From: Mucilaginibacter sp.
GTDB taxonomy: Bacteria; Bacteroidota; Bacteroidia; Sphingobacteriales; Sphingobacteriaceae
Direction: 5' to 3'
Length of the DNA: 64,000 bases
NCBI RefSeq assembly: GCF_028288185.1
Contig: NZ_JAQBOF010000010.1
Location: 1 to 64,000, forward strand
Position numbers and translations under genes: made by a program. The notes below the pieces were generated by a model, which was not told the DNA's origin, searched no databases, and worked only from the letters and a program-made list of their open reading frames with translations. The first letter of the stretch is position 1. Each line of letters begins with the position of its first letter. Shown one piece after another: positions 33,494-41,838 of the stretch.

Positions 33494-34465
33494 CTAATCA
33501 ATCAGTTTTTCTGCACGAAAGTTGTTAAAACGTGGTTTTACAATTTTTAAATTACGTTTAGAAAGGTCAATACTTGCGTTTAATTCAAACCCGATTAACA
33601 ATATCAGCGAGTTTAAATATAACCACAACATCACCACGATAATGGTGCCTATGGAGCCATATATTTTATTGTATGATGCAAAATGGTTAATATAATAGGT
33701 AAACCCTAATGACGTTAAAATAGCCAACCCTGTAGCCAATATAGACCCCGGGCTTAAAAATGCCCACTTTAATTTATGCGATGGCCCGTAACGGTATAAC
33801 AGCGATATAGTAACAAAGAATATGCCTATAATAATTAACCATCTGGATAGTATAAGCAGGTATATCCAAAAATGACTTTTGCTGGCAATATGGCTTTGCA
33901 GGTAGGTTATAGCACTTTCGCCGGCTATCATAATCGCTATAGCTATAATAAGCGCTATACTGATGATTATAGTAAGTAACATAGCAATGCCACGGCGCTT
34001 TAACCAACTACGTTTTTCGAGTATAAGCGATGAATTATTAAATGCCTGCATTAAGGTGCTTACACCATTGGTTGCAAAATATAAAGCGGTGATAAATCCT
34101 AAAGATAATAAGCTTGCATTTCGATGTTTGATAATGTCTTCTATGGTAGTTTCAAAAGCCAGGTAGGCGTAGGTAGGTAAAATGGTATGCAATAGCTCCA
34201 GCAGTTTATCCTGGAAATTATCAACGGGTACATAGGCTATCAGCGTAAACAAAAACAGGGTACCGGGGAAAAGCGCCAGCATAAAGTTATAAGCCAGCGA
34301 TGATGCTTTGTTTAACAACGAATCTTCTAAAAACTCATTAATGAGCGAAATACTAACCGCGTATATAGAAAGGTTACCAAAACCGGGTAAAACAGCAGAT
34401 TTGGTCCACTTAACAAAGGCCCGGTAAATTTTTATGCGAAGAAGTAAACGATTCACCCATCTCAT
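33494..34465 (-). CDS. YihY/BrkB family inner-membrane protein
   Basis: Integral membrane protein of 323 residues with six predicted helices, including FMLALFPGTLFLFTLIAYVP, LLTIIISIALIIAIAIMIAG, IYLLILSRWLIIIGIFFVTI and TIIVVMLWLYLNSLILLIGFELNA. The SLAYNFMLALFPG segment and the last helix with GFELNA are family signatures. The family was once called ribonuclease BN by mistake; its role is unresolved and transport or envelope functions are suggested. It is last in a leftward run of five closely spaced genes starting with the PASTA protein, 10 nt after the thioesterase gene. Confidence 0.9.
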   Translation of the reverse strand: MRWVNRLLLRIKIYRAFVKWTKSAVLPGFGNLSIYAVSISLINEFLEDSLLNKASSLAYNFMLALFPGTLFLFTLIAYVPVDNFQDKLLELLHTILPTYAYLAFETTIEDIIKHRNASLLSLGFITALYFATNGVSTLMQAFNNSSLILEKRSWLKRRGIAMLLTIIISIALIIAIAIMIAGESAITYLQSHIASKSHFWIYLLILSRWLIIIGIFFVTISLLYRYGPSHKLKWAFLSPGSILATGLAILTSLGFTYYINHFASYNKIYGSIGTIIVVMLWLYLNSLILLIGFELNASIDLSKRNLKIVKPRFNNFRAEKLID

Positions 34466-34475
34466 TCGAGCTAAT

Positions 34476-34883
34476 TTACTTAAAAAATGGCTTTAATTTA
34501 TCCAAAAATTCAGACGAAGGCAGGCATGGGCGGTTAGTCGTCATATTAACAAAGACCAAGAGCGTTTCGGCCTGGTGTATCAGTTCTTTTTTTTCGTTGT
34601 ACAGATCATACCTGAAATAGATCTTTACGCCCGGCATTTTATCCATGATAACCTTCACCGTGATCTCCTCATCATACAAGGCAGGTTTTAAATACTTGCT
34701 TTTCATTTCCAACACTGGCATCATTATGCCCGATGCCTCCATACCGCTATAAGTTAGGCCAAGGCTGCGTAACATTTCTACACGGGCAACCTCGTAAAAC
34801 TCAGCATAATTGCCGTAGTACATATAACCCATTTGATCGGTTTCGCCGTAACGTACTCGTATTTTGGTTGAATATTCAAACAT
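34476..34883 (-). CDS. Hotdog-fold acyl-CoA thioesterase (YbgC/FadM-like)
   Basis: A 135-residue single hotdog-domain thioesterase that hydrolyses acyl-CoA. The active-site strand-helix reads VRYGETDQMGYMYYGNYAEF (9-28), with Asp16 in the position of the catalytic Asp of 4-hydroxybenzoyl-CoA thioesterases. The central beta-strand segment and VFVNMTTNRPCLPS near the end are usual. It is cytosolic. Its ATG overlaps the mltG stop by one base (TAATG at 34883), showing coupled translation with a cell-wall gene, though the functional link is not obvious. Confidence 0.88.
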   Translation of the reverse strand: MFEYSTKIRVRYGETDQMGYMYYGNYAEFYEVARVEMLRSLGLTYSGMEASGIMMPVLEMKSKYLKPALYDEEITVKVIMDKMPGVKIYFRYDLYNEKKELIHQAETLLVFVNMTTNRPCLPSSEFLDKLKPFFK

Positions 34884-35935
34884 TATTTTTTAATGTTATG
34901 TTCGTCCAACGCCTTACGGAATTTTTGCGCGTTAATATTATGCTGGGCCACATTGGTAGCAAAATTATGCCTATTTGAAAAATCCTCTTTAGCTACCATG
35001 TATAAGTAATCGTTTTTCTGATAATTAAGTACAGCTTTAACCGCGTTTACCGATGGCAACATAACAGGGCCCGGAGGTAAACCAGTATGCAGGTAGGTAT
35101 TGTAAGGCGAATTTACCGATAGATATTTATTCAACACCCTATGAATAGTAAAATCATGCATGGCAAAAATAATCGTAGGGTCCGACTCCAGCTTCATGCC
35201 TTTGCGTAACCGGTTTAAATACAAGCCGGCAATAGTTGGCATTTCATCGTCATAAACTGCCTCTGCATCAACTATTGATGCTAATATGGATACTTGAGGC
35301 TCACTTAAATTTATGGCTGCTGCCTGCTGCTTACGCTCAGGCGTCCAAAAGGTTTCATAATGCGAGTACATACGTTTATAAAACTTCTCGGGTGATATAT
35401 TCCAATACAATTGGTAAGTATCGGGCATAATCATTACAAAAGCGTTGTCTGTGTTAAAACCGTACTGTTTTACAAAATCAGTCGAGTCAAGGTAATGGAG
35501 CAGGGTTAATGAATCGGCTTCCAGTTTTTTACTTACAAATCCTGCAAATTGTTCTTTGGTTCTGAAAACGTGGAAAGATAGCTCAACCTGTTCCTGCTCG
35601 CCAAGTTGTAACATACGTATAAACTTGCGGTTGCTCATACCTTCGTGCAAACGGTATTTACCTGGTTTTACATGCTCTGCATATTTCATGTTATAAGCAG
35701 CCCATGAAAATGTGGCGGTATCTTTTACTATTCCTTTTTCGCGAATGGTTTTATAAACGTCATTAAAGTCTTCGCCGGTATGTATGTATAGGTACTCCTC
35801 GTTGCCGGTAACATTAGGGCCAAAGTATCTTAGATAATAAAATATTAAAGTACCCCCTAGTCCTAAAACGATCAAAACTACCAGGGCAATAATAAATTTC
35901 CTGAATATTCCGCCTGATGATGTTTGTTTAGCCAT
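34883..35935 (-). CDS. mltG: Endolytic transglycosylase MltG
   Basis: Inner-membrane enzyme that cuts nascent peptidoglycan and limits glycan chain length, 350 residues. One TM helix (about 13-34) is followed by a LysM-like subdomain (YIHTGEDFNDVYKTIREKGI) and the YceG catalytic domain. The active-site region reads LASIVDAEAVYDDE (218-231), with Glu225 as the probable catalytic acid. It continues AGLYLNRLRKGMKLESDPT, the family's strongest signature, and YNTYLHTGLPPGP. Enterobacterial members have IVEKE here, so the active-site stretch differs slightly but keeps a Glu. It lies between rhodanese and thioesterase genes in one operon with a PASTA protein. Confidence 0.93.
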   Translation of the reverse strand: MAKQTSSGGIFRKFIIALVVLIVLGLGGTLIFYYLRYFGPNVTGNEEYLYIHTGEDFNDVYKTIREKGIVKDTATFSWAAYNMKYAEHVKPGKYRLHEGMSNRKFIRMLQLGEQEQVELSFHVFRTKEQFAGFVSKKLEADSLTLLHYLDSTDFVKQYGFNTDNAFVMIMPDTYQLYWNISPEKFYKRMYSHYETFWTPERKQQAAAINLSEPQVSILASIVDAEAVYDDEMPTIAGLYLNRLRKGMKLESDPTIIFAMHDFTIHRVLNKYLSVNSPYNTYLHTGLPPGPVMLPSVNAVKAVLNYQKNDYLYMVAKEDFSNRHNFATNVAQHNINAQKFRKALDEHNIKK

Positions 35936-35950
35936 GATATAAAAGTATGG

Positions 35951-36253
35951 TTAAGACTGCAATTTTTGCAATGCTAATAATCCGCCTGTTAAGTTTTTTA
36001 CATTTTGATAACCGTTGCTTATCAAAATTGATTGAGCCGTTTGGCTACGCAAGCCGGCTTTACATATAACAATTATTTCATCGGTTTTGTTAGGATGAAC
36101 AAAGTCTGATTTTTCAGTTAATTTAGATAGGGGAATGTTTTTGCCCCCGATATTATAGGTATGGTATTCAATTTCCTCACGTACATCAAGCAAATTTAGC
36201 TCCTCGCCGCTTTGCAACCTGCTTTGTAAACTGCCTGCACTAATCTGCTGCAT
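35951..36253 (-). CDS. Single-domain rhodanese-like protein
   Basis: A 100-residue cytosolic rhodanese module. The expected order is visible: LNLLDVREEIEYHTYNIGGKNIPLS (start of domain), then VICKAGLRSQTAQSIL with the active-site Cys (about residue 63) in a CKAGLRS loop, and a closing VKNLTGGLLAL. It may act as a sulfurtransferase or phosphatase-like protein; the loop composition fits small PspE/GlpE-like sulfurtransferases. Its ATG shares one base with the stop of the PASTA gene (TAATG at 36253), so the two are translated together. Confidence 0.9.
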   Translation of the reverse strand: MQQISAGSLQSRLQSGEELNLLDVREEIEYHTYNIGGKNIPLSKLTEKSDFVHPNKTDEIIVICKAGLRSQTAQSILISNGYQNVKNLTGGLLALQKLQS

Positions 36254-37023
36254 TATTTTTTAGCTTGTGTAACTGTTAGGTTTATTTTTGTGCCAATGCT
36301 TACTTTGGTTACCGAATCTGTTTTCATAGGGAACTGGCTAACAACCACAACATTGCTTGAATCGGTTATGATACCCTGGTAGGTAATGGTCCCTATGGAT
36401 AAGTTTGAATTTTTTAATACAAACCGCACCGCGTCAAGGTCCTGGTTGGTAAGGTCAGGTACTTCAACTTCGCTGGCGCCTACACCATCGCCCAATACCA
36501 GATCAATTTTTGATCCTTTAGGTATTTTTGTGCCGGGTTTAATAGTTTGGCCGGCTATCCTTGTTTCTAAAACTACGTTAAGCGCTATGTCCGATCGGTA
36601 AGTTGTATCACCAACCTTTAACCCATTGTTTGATAAGGTAGCCGCCGCTTGTATATATGGCATTTGTTCAATATCTGGCAATGCTACAGGAGGGGCCTTA
36701 ACAGTCACCATGGTTAAATAGATCTTACGATGTTCTTTAACATTGGTTTCAGGATCGGGATCTTGTTCAAGTACGGTCCCGGGCGGGGCATCACCTACAT
36801 AAACAGAATCTACCTGGTAATCAAATCCCTGCTCTTTTAATATGTTGATGGCTTGGTCTATAGGCAAGCCTTTTAGTTTAGGTACAGGTATGCCAGAGCC
36901 ATGATTAGTATAAAAACTCAGACTAAAAAAAGCTATTAAAACTATTGCTATAACAGACCCAATAGCTAACAGTATAGTGTTTCTAAAAGATTTAGTTTTT
37001 AAATAGGCCCCAAATTTATTCAT
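36253..37023 (-). CDS. Membrane-anchored PASTA domain protein
   Basis: A 256-residue protein with a short cytosolic start, one TM helix (about 14-36) and three periplasmic PASTA repeats: about 43-108 (VPKLKGLPIDQAINILKEQG), 112-183 (LPDIEQMPYIQAAATLSNNG) and 186-253 (VEVPDLTNQDLDAVRFVLKN). PASTA modules bind peptidoglycan or muropeptides. There is no kinase or transpeptidase domain, so it is a bare wall-binding protein, a form common in Bacteroidota. It leads the leftward operon containing mltG and is divergent from ddl, which puts several wall genes together. Confidence 0.9.
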   Translation of the reverse strand: MNKFGAYLKTKSFRNTILLAIGSVIAIVLIAFFSLSFYTNHGSGIPVPKLKGLPIDQAINILKEQGFDYQVDSVYVGDAPPGTVLEQDPDPETNVKEHRKIYLTMVTVKAPPVALPDIEQMPYIQAAATLSNNGLKVGDTTYRSDIALNVVLETRIAGQTIKPGTKIPKGSKIDLVLGDGVGASEVEVPDLTNQDLDAVRFVLKNSNLSIGTITYQGIITDSSNVVVVSQFPMKTDSVTKVSIGTKINLTVTQAKK

Positions 37024-37057
37024 CCGCAGTTAGGTGATATTATACTTAATCACGCAT

Positions 37058-37065
37058 CAAACATA
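37058..37065 (-). promoter_or_regulatory. Probable -7 box of the PASTA-mltG operon
   Basis: The leftward strand reads TATGTTTG here, matching TAnnTTTG. The predicted start near 37051 would leave a leader of about 28 nt before the PASTA gene. A clear -33 element was not seen. Confidence 0.4.
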
Positions 37066-37134
37066 AGGATAATTTCGGATTTATCGGTTTGAAAAACTAA
37101 TGTATTAATTAAACATCCTGCTTCAAAAAATAAT

Positions 37135-37142
37135 TATATTTG
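37135..37142 (+). promoter_or_regulatory. Probable -7 box of ddl
   Basis: TATATTTG matches TAnnTTTG and points to a start near 37149, leaving a leader of about 140 nt before ddl that contains a long hairpin. No clear -33 partner was found. Confidence 0.45.
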
Positions 37143-37152
37143 ACCGTATGAC

Positions 37153-37219
37153 AATGAAACCATCATGGGCTACTGTCTACGTATCGGAGTGAAATAGACT
37201 AGTTCATGATAGCTTCATT
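37153..37219 (+). ncRNA. Long imperfect hairpin in the ddl leader
   Basis: Segments pair in order: 37153-37158 with 37214-37219, 37162-37167 with 37205-37210, 37168-37171 with 37201-37204 (two G-U pairs), and 37075-equivalent block 37175-37178 with 37196-37199, around a 17-nt loop. The G-U pairs favour RNA from the plus strand. It begins a few nt after the predicted ddl start site. A 14-nt palindrome (37242-37255) follows. Function unknown. Confidence 0.5.
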
Positions 37220-37290
37220 ACCATTAAAAACAAACTGCGTAGCACTCATGAGTGCCACTGAAAAACAATTATTAACGAATAATTATTCTA

Positions 37291-38268
37291 ATGAAAAACA
37301 TAGCCCTTTTGGCCGGTGGGTTTACCGGTGAATACGAAGTGTCTTTAAACAGCGCCCAAAATATTGCTGCCAATTTAAACAAGAACAAGTATAACGTTTA
37401 TACCATATTGGTTAATCGCGACCGTTGGTTTTATGAGGAGGGCAGCAATAGGATAGATGTTGACAAAAATGATTTCAGCATAACAGTTAAGGGCGACAAG
37501 ATAAAGTTTGATTTCGCATTCATTACCATACACGGTACGCCGGGCGAAGATGGAAAAATGCAAGGCTACCTGGACCTGGTAAACATCCCGTACAATACCT
37601 GCGATGTTACTGCATCGGCTATTAGTATGAATAAGGCTTATACCAAAACCATTGTAAATGGTATACACGGTTTACATACGGCCAAGTCTATGCGCTTATT
37701 TAAGAGTGATGGACACGATATTGCTACTATAGCTTCAACGCTAAAATTCCCGTTGTTTATTAAGCCTAATAATGGGGGCAGCAGTGTAGGGATGAGTAAG
37801 GTTTATAATGCTGCCAAACTACCGGCTGCTATCCACAAAGCTTTTAATGAGGATGACCAGATATTGGTTGAGGAGTTTATAAAAGGCCGTGAGTTTAGCC
37901 AGGGGATAGCCCGCCTGCAAGGCAAAATAATAGTATTGCCTACTACCGAGATCATAAGCTCGAAAGACTTTTTTGATTACGAGGCTAAATATACTTCGGG
38001 GGTGTCCGAAGAGATAACGCCGGCTGATCTATCATCAGAAAAGAATGAGGAAATAGCCGGGATACTTACCGAAGTGTATGTGCGGTTAAACTGCAAAGGA
38101 ATGGTAAGGATAGATTTTATTTTGTTAGAAGGAACGTTAGATTTCTATTTCATCGAAATAAACACCACACCCGGCCAATCATCAAATAGCCTGATACCGC
38201 AACAGGTACGGGCGGCAGGTATGAGCGTGCCTGATTTTTATAGCGAGTTGATAGAAGGGAATATGTAA
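37291..38268 (+). CDS. ddl: D-alanine--D-alanine ligase
   Basis: ATP-grasp ligase that joins two D-alanines for peptidoglycan precursors, 325 residues, cytosolic. The N-terminal ALLAGGFTGEYEVSLNSAQ is the family opening (with the Glu of the EYEVS motif). PLFIKPNNGGSSVGMSKV (about 150-167) is the ATP-grasp loop region. EFSQGIARL, FFDYEAKYTSG and the C-terminal FIEINTTPGQSSNSLIPQQ (metal and phosphate ligands) are all intact. The gene stands alone, divergent from the PASTA-mltG operon, so this spot holds two cell-wall transcription units. Confidence 0.95.
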   Translation: MKNIALLAGGFTGEYEVSLNSAQNIAANLNKNKYNVYTILVNRDRWFYEEGSNRIDVDKNDFSITVKGDKIKFDFAFITIHGTPGEDGKMQGYLDLVNIPYNTCDVTASAISMNKAYTKTIVNGIHGLHTAKSMRLFKSDGHDIATIASTLKFPLFIKPNNGGSSVGMSKVYNAAKLPAAIHKAFNEDDQILVEEFIKGREFSQGIARLQGKIIVLPTTEIISSKDFFDYEAKYTSGVSEEITPADLSSEKNEEIAGILTEVYVRLNCKGMVRIDFILLEGTLDFYFIEINTTPGQSSNSLIPQQVRAAGMSVPDFYSELIEGNM

Positions 38269-38270
38269 AC

Positions 38271-38317
38271 AGGTGTACCACTGCGCGTGTGTCTTGATGA
38301 TACACTTTGATACACCT
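38271..38317 (+). terminator. Probable hairpin terminator after ddl
   Basis: AGGTGTA (38271-38277) pairs with TACACCT (38311-38317), with inner GTGT/ACAC pairing, and is followed by a TATTTTTAT run. It starts three nt after the ddl stop. The stem is interrupted, so strength is uncertain. Confidence 0.5.
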
Positions 38318-38453
38318 ATTTTTATAATTATTTGTTAATGAGTTAATTGTATTTTTGAATTTAATTTCATGATACAGTTTGGCACACTTTTTCTGACTTA
38401 AAAGTCATTTTGGTACAAGTCAAGCGCCACCAATACCATATCCTTAACCAACT

Positions 38454-40634
38454 ATGCGAAGAAGAGATTTTATCAAAACGTCTACCATAGCAGGTGGATA
38501 TGCTATAACCGGCCCGGCGCTGCTAGCCAATGCCGGTAGTTTGTTTCCTTCGACTGAAAAGAGTTTAACTGACGATAAAGCCTGGTTTAATAAATCAATG
38601 CGCTGGGCGCAGTTGGCTTTTGTTGAAAATGACCCGGCCAAATGCGACCCCGATTTCTGGCTTGATTATTTTAAACGCATCCACGCGCAGGGCGCTTTGT
38701 TGAGTGCCGGCGGGGTAGTGGCTTTTTATCCTACCGATGTCCCTTTACACCATCGCAGCGATTATTTAGGCAATAAAGACCTGGTTGGTTATATGGTAGA
38801 GGGTTGCCGCAAAATGAATATGACCGTTTGCCTGCGCACCGACCCGCATGCTGCACGACAAAATGTGTACGATGCGCATCCCGATTGGATAGCAGTTACT
38901 GCTGATGGTAAAAAACGCCGTCACTGGGCCAATCCTGATCTATGGGTTACCTGCGCGTTGGGCCCCTATAATTTTGATTTCATGACATCGGTTCACAAAG
39001 AGATCATGACCAGGTATAAACCCGAAGGCATATTCTCTAACCGTTGGTCGGGCAGTGGTATGTGTTATTGCGAGCATTGTGTACAAAACTTCAAAGCATT
39101 TTCGGGTGGTATGGAACTGCCCCGGGATGGTGGTTCGACAGCTAAGTATCGCGAATGGAATACCGCCCGTTTAAAAGAATTATGGTTTTTATGGGATGCC
39201 GAGATGCGTAAAATAAAACCGGTATCGCGTTTTATCCCTAACGGGTTCCCAGATAGAAAAATAACCGGACAATTGGCAGATATATTTTTTGTTGACAGGC
39301 AGGGCCGGTCGGGCAATATACCACCATGGGACAGTGGCCGCGGCGCAAAAGAATTACGTGCCGGTGGTATGGACATGAAACCCCTGATACATATTTTTAG
39401 CGTGGGACTAGAAGAGTCTCCACGCTGGAAAGACTCGGTAAATACAGCTGCGGAGTTAAGGATATGGGCTGTTAATGGCGTGGCTAACGGCATGTTGCCA
39501 TGCTTTGTAAAATTTGGCGCCACACCTATTGATAAACGCTGGATGAGCCCTATAGAACAGGTTTACCAGGGGTTTTATCGCAGCGAAAAGTACCTGCGCA
39601 ATACCGCATCAATGGCAAGGGTGGCCGTATTAGAACAAGGCGTCGCAAGCGCGGGTGGCAAGCCATGGCAAACAAACGGTGCGTATCACATGAATGGTAT
39701 GTACCATAGTTTGGTAGAGGGGCATGTGCCTTTCGAAATGATTAACTCTGCCGTGCTTAATGCCGAACTATTGAAGCCTTATAAGCTATTGGTATTGCCA
39801 AATATTACCTCGCTTTCTGATAGTCAATGCGCTATCATAACCAAATTTGTTGAGGATGGCGGAAGTGTTGTGGCTTCTTTTGAATCATCGTTATATGATG
39901 AGAATGGTAAAAAGCGTATAGATTTTGGACTGGCTAACCTATTTGGGGTAAGTTTTGATAATGCTGTTGAAGGGCCGATGCAAAACAGCTATTTGCGGTT
40001 ACATAGTGATGCAGCTACCAATAAATTTCACCCGGTATTAGAAGGGCTGGAAGACGCTAACCGCATTATTAATGGTATATATACGGTTAAGGTGAAACCG
40101 GTGGCGACTAATTTCCCCAGCCCGGTTACTTTAGTGCCAACCTACCCGGATCTGCCGATGGAAGATGTTTACACCCGTAATCCGGACCCCGATACCCGTG
40201 AGCTTTATTTACGCGAGATTGGGAAAGGCCGGGTAGCTTACATCCCCTGGGATATTGAAAGGACTTTTTGGCAATACATGGCGCCTGATCATGGAAAGCT
40301 ATTAAATAATACCATTAAATGGGCGCTTAACGAAGAGCCGGTAGTTGCAGTTACCGCACCGGGGTTAATAGAAACCACCGTGTGGCGGCAAGAGCAGTCT
40401 ATGGCGGTGCATTTGGTTAACCTAACCAACCCAATGATGATGAAAGGCCCCATGCGCGAGCTGATACCTGTTAACGCCGATGTTAGCATTAAAATACCCG
40501 CTAATGCAAAAGTAACAGGTGTGAACTTACCTGTAAGCGAACGAAAACCGGCATATACTATTAAAGATGGCAGGATTATGCTAACAGTCACGCAGATAAT
40601 GGATCATGAAATTGTAGGGATAGATTTGGCGTGA
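38454..40634 (+). CDS. Tat-exported glycosyl hydrolase-like protein with trimerisation domain (GHL6-like)
   Basis: A 726-residue exported protein. The start MRRRDFIKTSTIAGGYAITG is a twin-arginine signal, so it is probably folded, perhaps with a cofactor, before export. Residues about 45-390 look like the hypothetical glycosyl hydrolase 6 (TIM-barrel) domain, with HPDWIAVTADGKKRR, GIFSNRWSGSGMCYCEHC and YREWNTARLKELW. Then comes a beta-galactosidase-type trimerisation (class I glutamine amidotransferase-like) domain, about 400-600, with LLVLPNITSLSDSQCAIITKFV and GGSVVASFES. The rest is a small beta-domain. No activity is established for this group; a role on plant or microbial glycans is inferred. 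It is a single gene without PUL partners. Confidence 0.7.
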   Translation: MRRRDFIKTSTIAGGYAITGPALLANAGSLFPSTEKSLTDDKAWFNKSMRWAQLAFVENDPAKCDPDFWLDYFKRIHAQGALLSAGGVVAFYPTDVPLHHRSDYLGNKDLVGYMVEGCRKMNMTVCLRTDPHAARQNVYDAHPDWIAVTADGKKRRHWANPDLWVTCALGPYNFDFMTSVHKEIMTRYKPEGIFSNRWSGSGMCYCEHCVQNFKAFSGGMELPRDGGSTAKYREWNTARLKELWFLWDAEMRKIKPVSRFIPNGFPDRKITGQLADIFFVDRQGRSGNIPPWDSGRGAKELRAGGMDMKPLIHIFSVGLEESPRWKDSVNTAAELRIWAVNGVANGMLPCFVKFGATPIDKRWMSPIEQVYQGFYRSEKYLRNTASMARVAVLEQGVASAGGKPWQTNGAYHMNGMYHSLVEGHVPFEMINSAVLNAELLKPYKLLVLPNITSLSDSQCAIITKFVEDGGSVVASFESSLYDENGKKRIDFGLANLFGVSFDNAVEGPMQNSYLRLHSDAATNKFHPVLEGLEDANRIINGIYTVKVKPVATNFPSPVTLVPTYPDLPMEDVYTRNPDPDTRELYLREIGKGRVAYIPWDIERTFWQYMAPDHGKLLNNTIKWALNEEPVVAVTAPGLIETTVWRQEQSMAVHLVNLTNPMMMKGPMRELIPVNADVSIKIPANAKVTGVNLPVSERKPAYTIKDGRIMLTVTQIMDHEIVGIDLA

Positions 40635-40674
40635 TTAAGGCAGATAAACTTTTCCGCTTTATAAAAAATTTGTG

Positions 40675-40974
40675 CTATCTGTATTTATTTCCCGGCTTTC
40701 TTTTGTGATGATATATAGCTACAATAATGACTATTTGTAGATCTTCTTCGACCATATAAATGATAGTGAATGGATATTTATGAATGTTTAATTCATAATA
40801 GTTTTTGTATTCATTACGATTTTGCTTTGGGTCTGAACAGATGTGAGCTAAAGCTCTATCAATATCATTTACAAAATTAGTTGCTGCTTTTAAACTGCGT
40901 TTAAGATACCATGATACTGAGGATTCGTAGTCGTCCTGGGCAGATGGGTGAAGCCGGTATTTAAAAGCTATCAC
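40675..40974 (-). CDS. RelE/ParE family toxin
   Basis: A 99-residue protein with the ParE/RelE toxin fold. It opens YRLHPSAQDDYESSVSWYLKRSLKAATNFVNDID, where the two helices carry the family's alternating pattern (quoted in two parts: YRLHPSAQDDYESSVSWY and LKAATNFVNDID). It closes with strands ELNIHKYPFTIIYMVEE and IVIIVAIYHHKRKPGNKY, ending in the typical H.kR.p pattern. Members poison gyrase or cut ribosome-bound mRNA; the subtype is not decided here. The start is a GTG placed directly after the TAA of the partner gene with no gap, so translation is coupled. Confidence 0.85.
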   Translation of the reverse strand: MIAFKYRLHPSAQDDYESSVSWYLKRSLKAATNFVNDIDRALAHICSDPKQNRNEYKNYYELNIHKYPFTIIYMVEEDLQIVIIVAIYHHKRKPGNKYR

Positions 40975-41208
40975 TTACTTGGTTACAAGTAGTTTCTGGA
41001 TTTTTTGACGACTTTCCTCTTCACTAATCAAATTAATATTGCCTGCCTGATAATCAGCATATCGTTGGTCAAGCATATTTTTTAGTTCGTCTGTATATAC
41101 TATGGTTTCAGTATCGGCAACCCTAAACTTCAACCCTAATTGCGCTATAAATTCTTTTATAGCAGTAAGATCCCTATCCTTTGTAATTTCGACTGTTATT
41201 GTTGTCAT
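40975..41208 (-). CDS. Putative antitoxin partner of RelE/ParE toxin
   Basis: A 77-residue acidic/charged protein immediately upstream of and abutting the toxin gene, in the usual antitoxin-first order. The N-terminal half (MTTITVEITKDRDLTAIKEF) looks like a small alpha/beta module, and the C-terminal half (LKNMLDQRYADYQAGNINLI) a helix plus an extended tail that could wrap the toxin. It does not show a clear ribbon-helix-helix or Phd signature, so the antitoxin class is open. The role is inferred from position and size. Confidence 0.65.
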   Translation of the reverse strand: MTTITVEITKDRDLTAIKEFIAQLGLKFRVADTETIVYTDELKNMLDQRYADYQAGNINLISEEESRQKIQKLLVTK

Positions 41209-41308
41209 TTAACAAATTTAAAGAAATAAATTAAAATATATCTATTCAACTACAGCAAATTTACCGCAATTCGGCTTGCTGCACAAAATCATAATAAGGG
41301 CACCTAAA

Positions 41309-41728
41309 TTATTTTTTAAAAGAGGTGTAGTGGTTTATTACATCGTTGGGGATTTTGGCAGCTTTGCCAGTATTCATATCTATCATCACAAAATCAAACC
41401 AGCCATCGCAGCATATTTTAGTAGTAGTTTTGTTTTTAATGTTGAATTGTACGCGGCAAATTTTCTCGTCAATGCTTTCAATCCCGGTAGTAACAATAAA
41501 GTAATCGCCCAATATTAAAGGGCGTTTATAATCAACAAAAACACTGCGTACTAGCCAACCATTGCCCTGCTCCAAAAACTTTTCCATAGCCATACCATAG
41601 CAACGCTCCATTTGGTCATAACGGGCAGCTAATACATAATCAAAGTATTTGCTGTTATGTACGTGGCGATACATATCAATATCATCGGGGCGTACACGGT
41701 ATTCAGTTTCGAAAGTGGCGTAACTCAT
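41309..41728 (-). CDS. Hotdog-fold acyl-CoA thioesterase
   Basis: A 139-residue single hotdog protein of the acyl-CoA thioesterase/4-hydroxybenzoyl-CoA thioesterase group. The start is the ATG at 41728 (MSYATFETEYRVRPDDIDMY); a TTG 18 nt upstream is less likely. The active-site strand RVRPDDIDMYRHVHNSKYFD has Asp in the usual place and the HVHNSKYF signature. VDYKRPLILGDYFIVTTGIE is the typical central part. It is cytosolic and monocistronic as far as spacing shows. It is only distantly similar to the thioesterase at 34476, so not a recent duplicate. Confidence 0.85.
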   Translation of the reverse strand: MSYATFETEYRVRPDDIDMYRHVHNSKYFDYVLAARYDQMERCYGMAMEKFLEQGNGWLVRSVFVDYKRPLILGDYFIVTTGIESIDEKICRVQFNIKNKTTTKICCDGWFDFVMIDMNTGKAAKIPNDVINHYTSFKK

Positions 41729-41838
41729 GGTTAAGTTAAAAACCAAAAGTAAAAATTCAAAAGGGAATAATTAGAATAGATGTCCTTTTAAAATTAAGAA
41801 ATCGACAGTTTTAATATGTAACTTTAATTACCAATTCA

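Noticed and set aside
34883..35935. Inactive MltG because IVEKE is replaced by IVDAE
   Set aside because: A glutamate (Glu225) is kept in the active-site stretch, and the rest of the domain is fully conserved, so activity is likely.
37148..37192. Leader peptide gene before ddl
   Set aside because: Its ATG coincides with the predicted transcription start, leaving no ribosome-binding site, and the codons lie in the hairpin arm.
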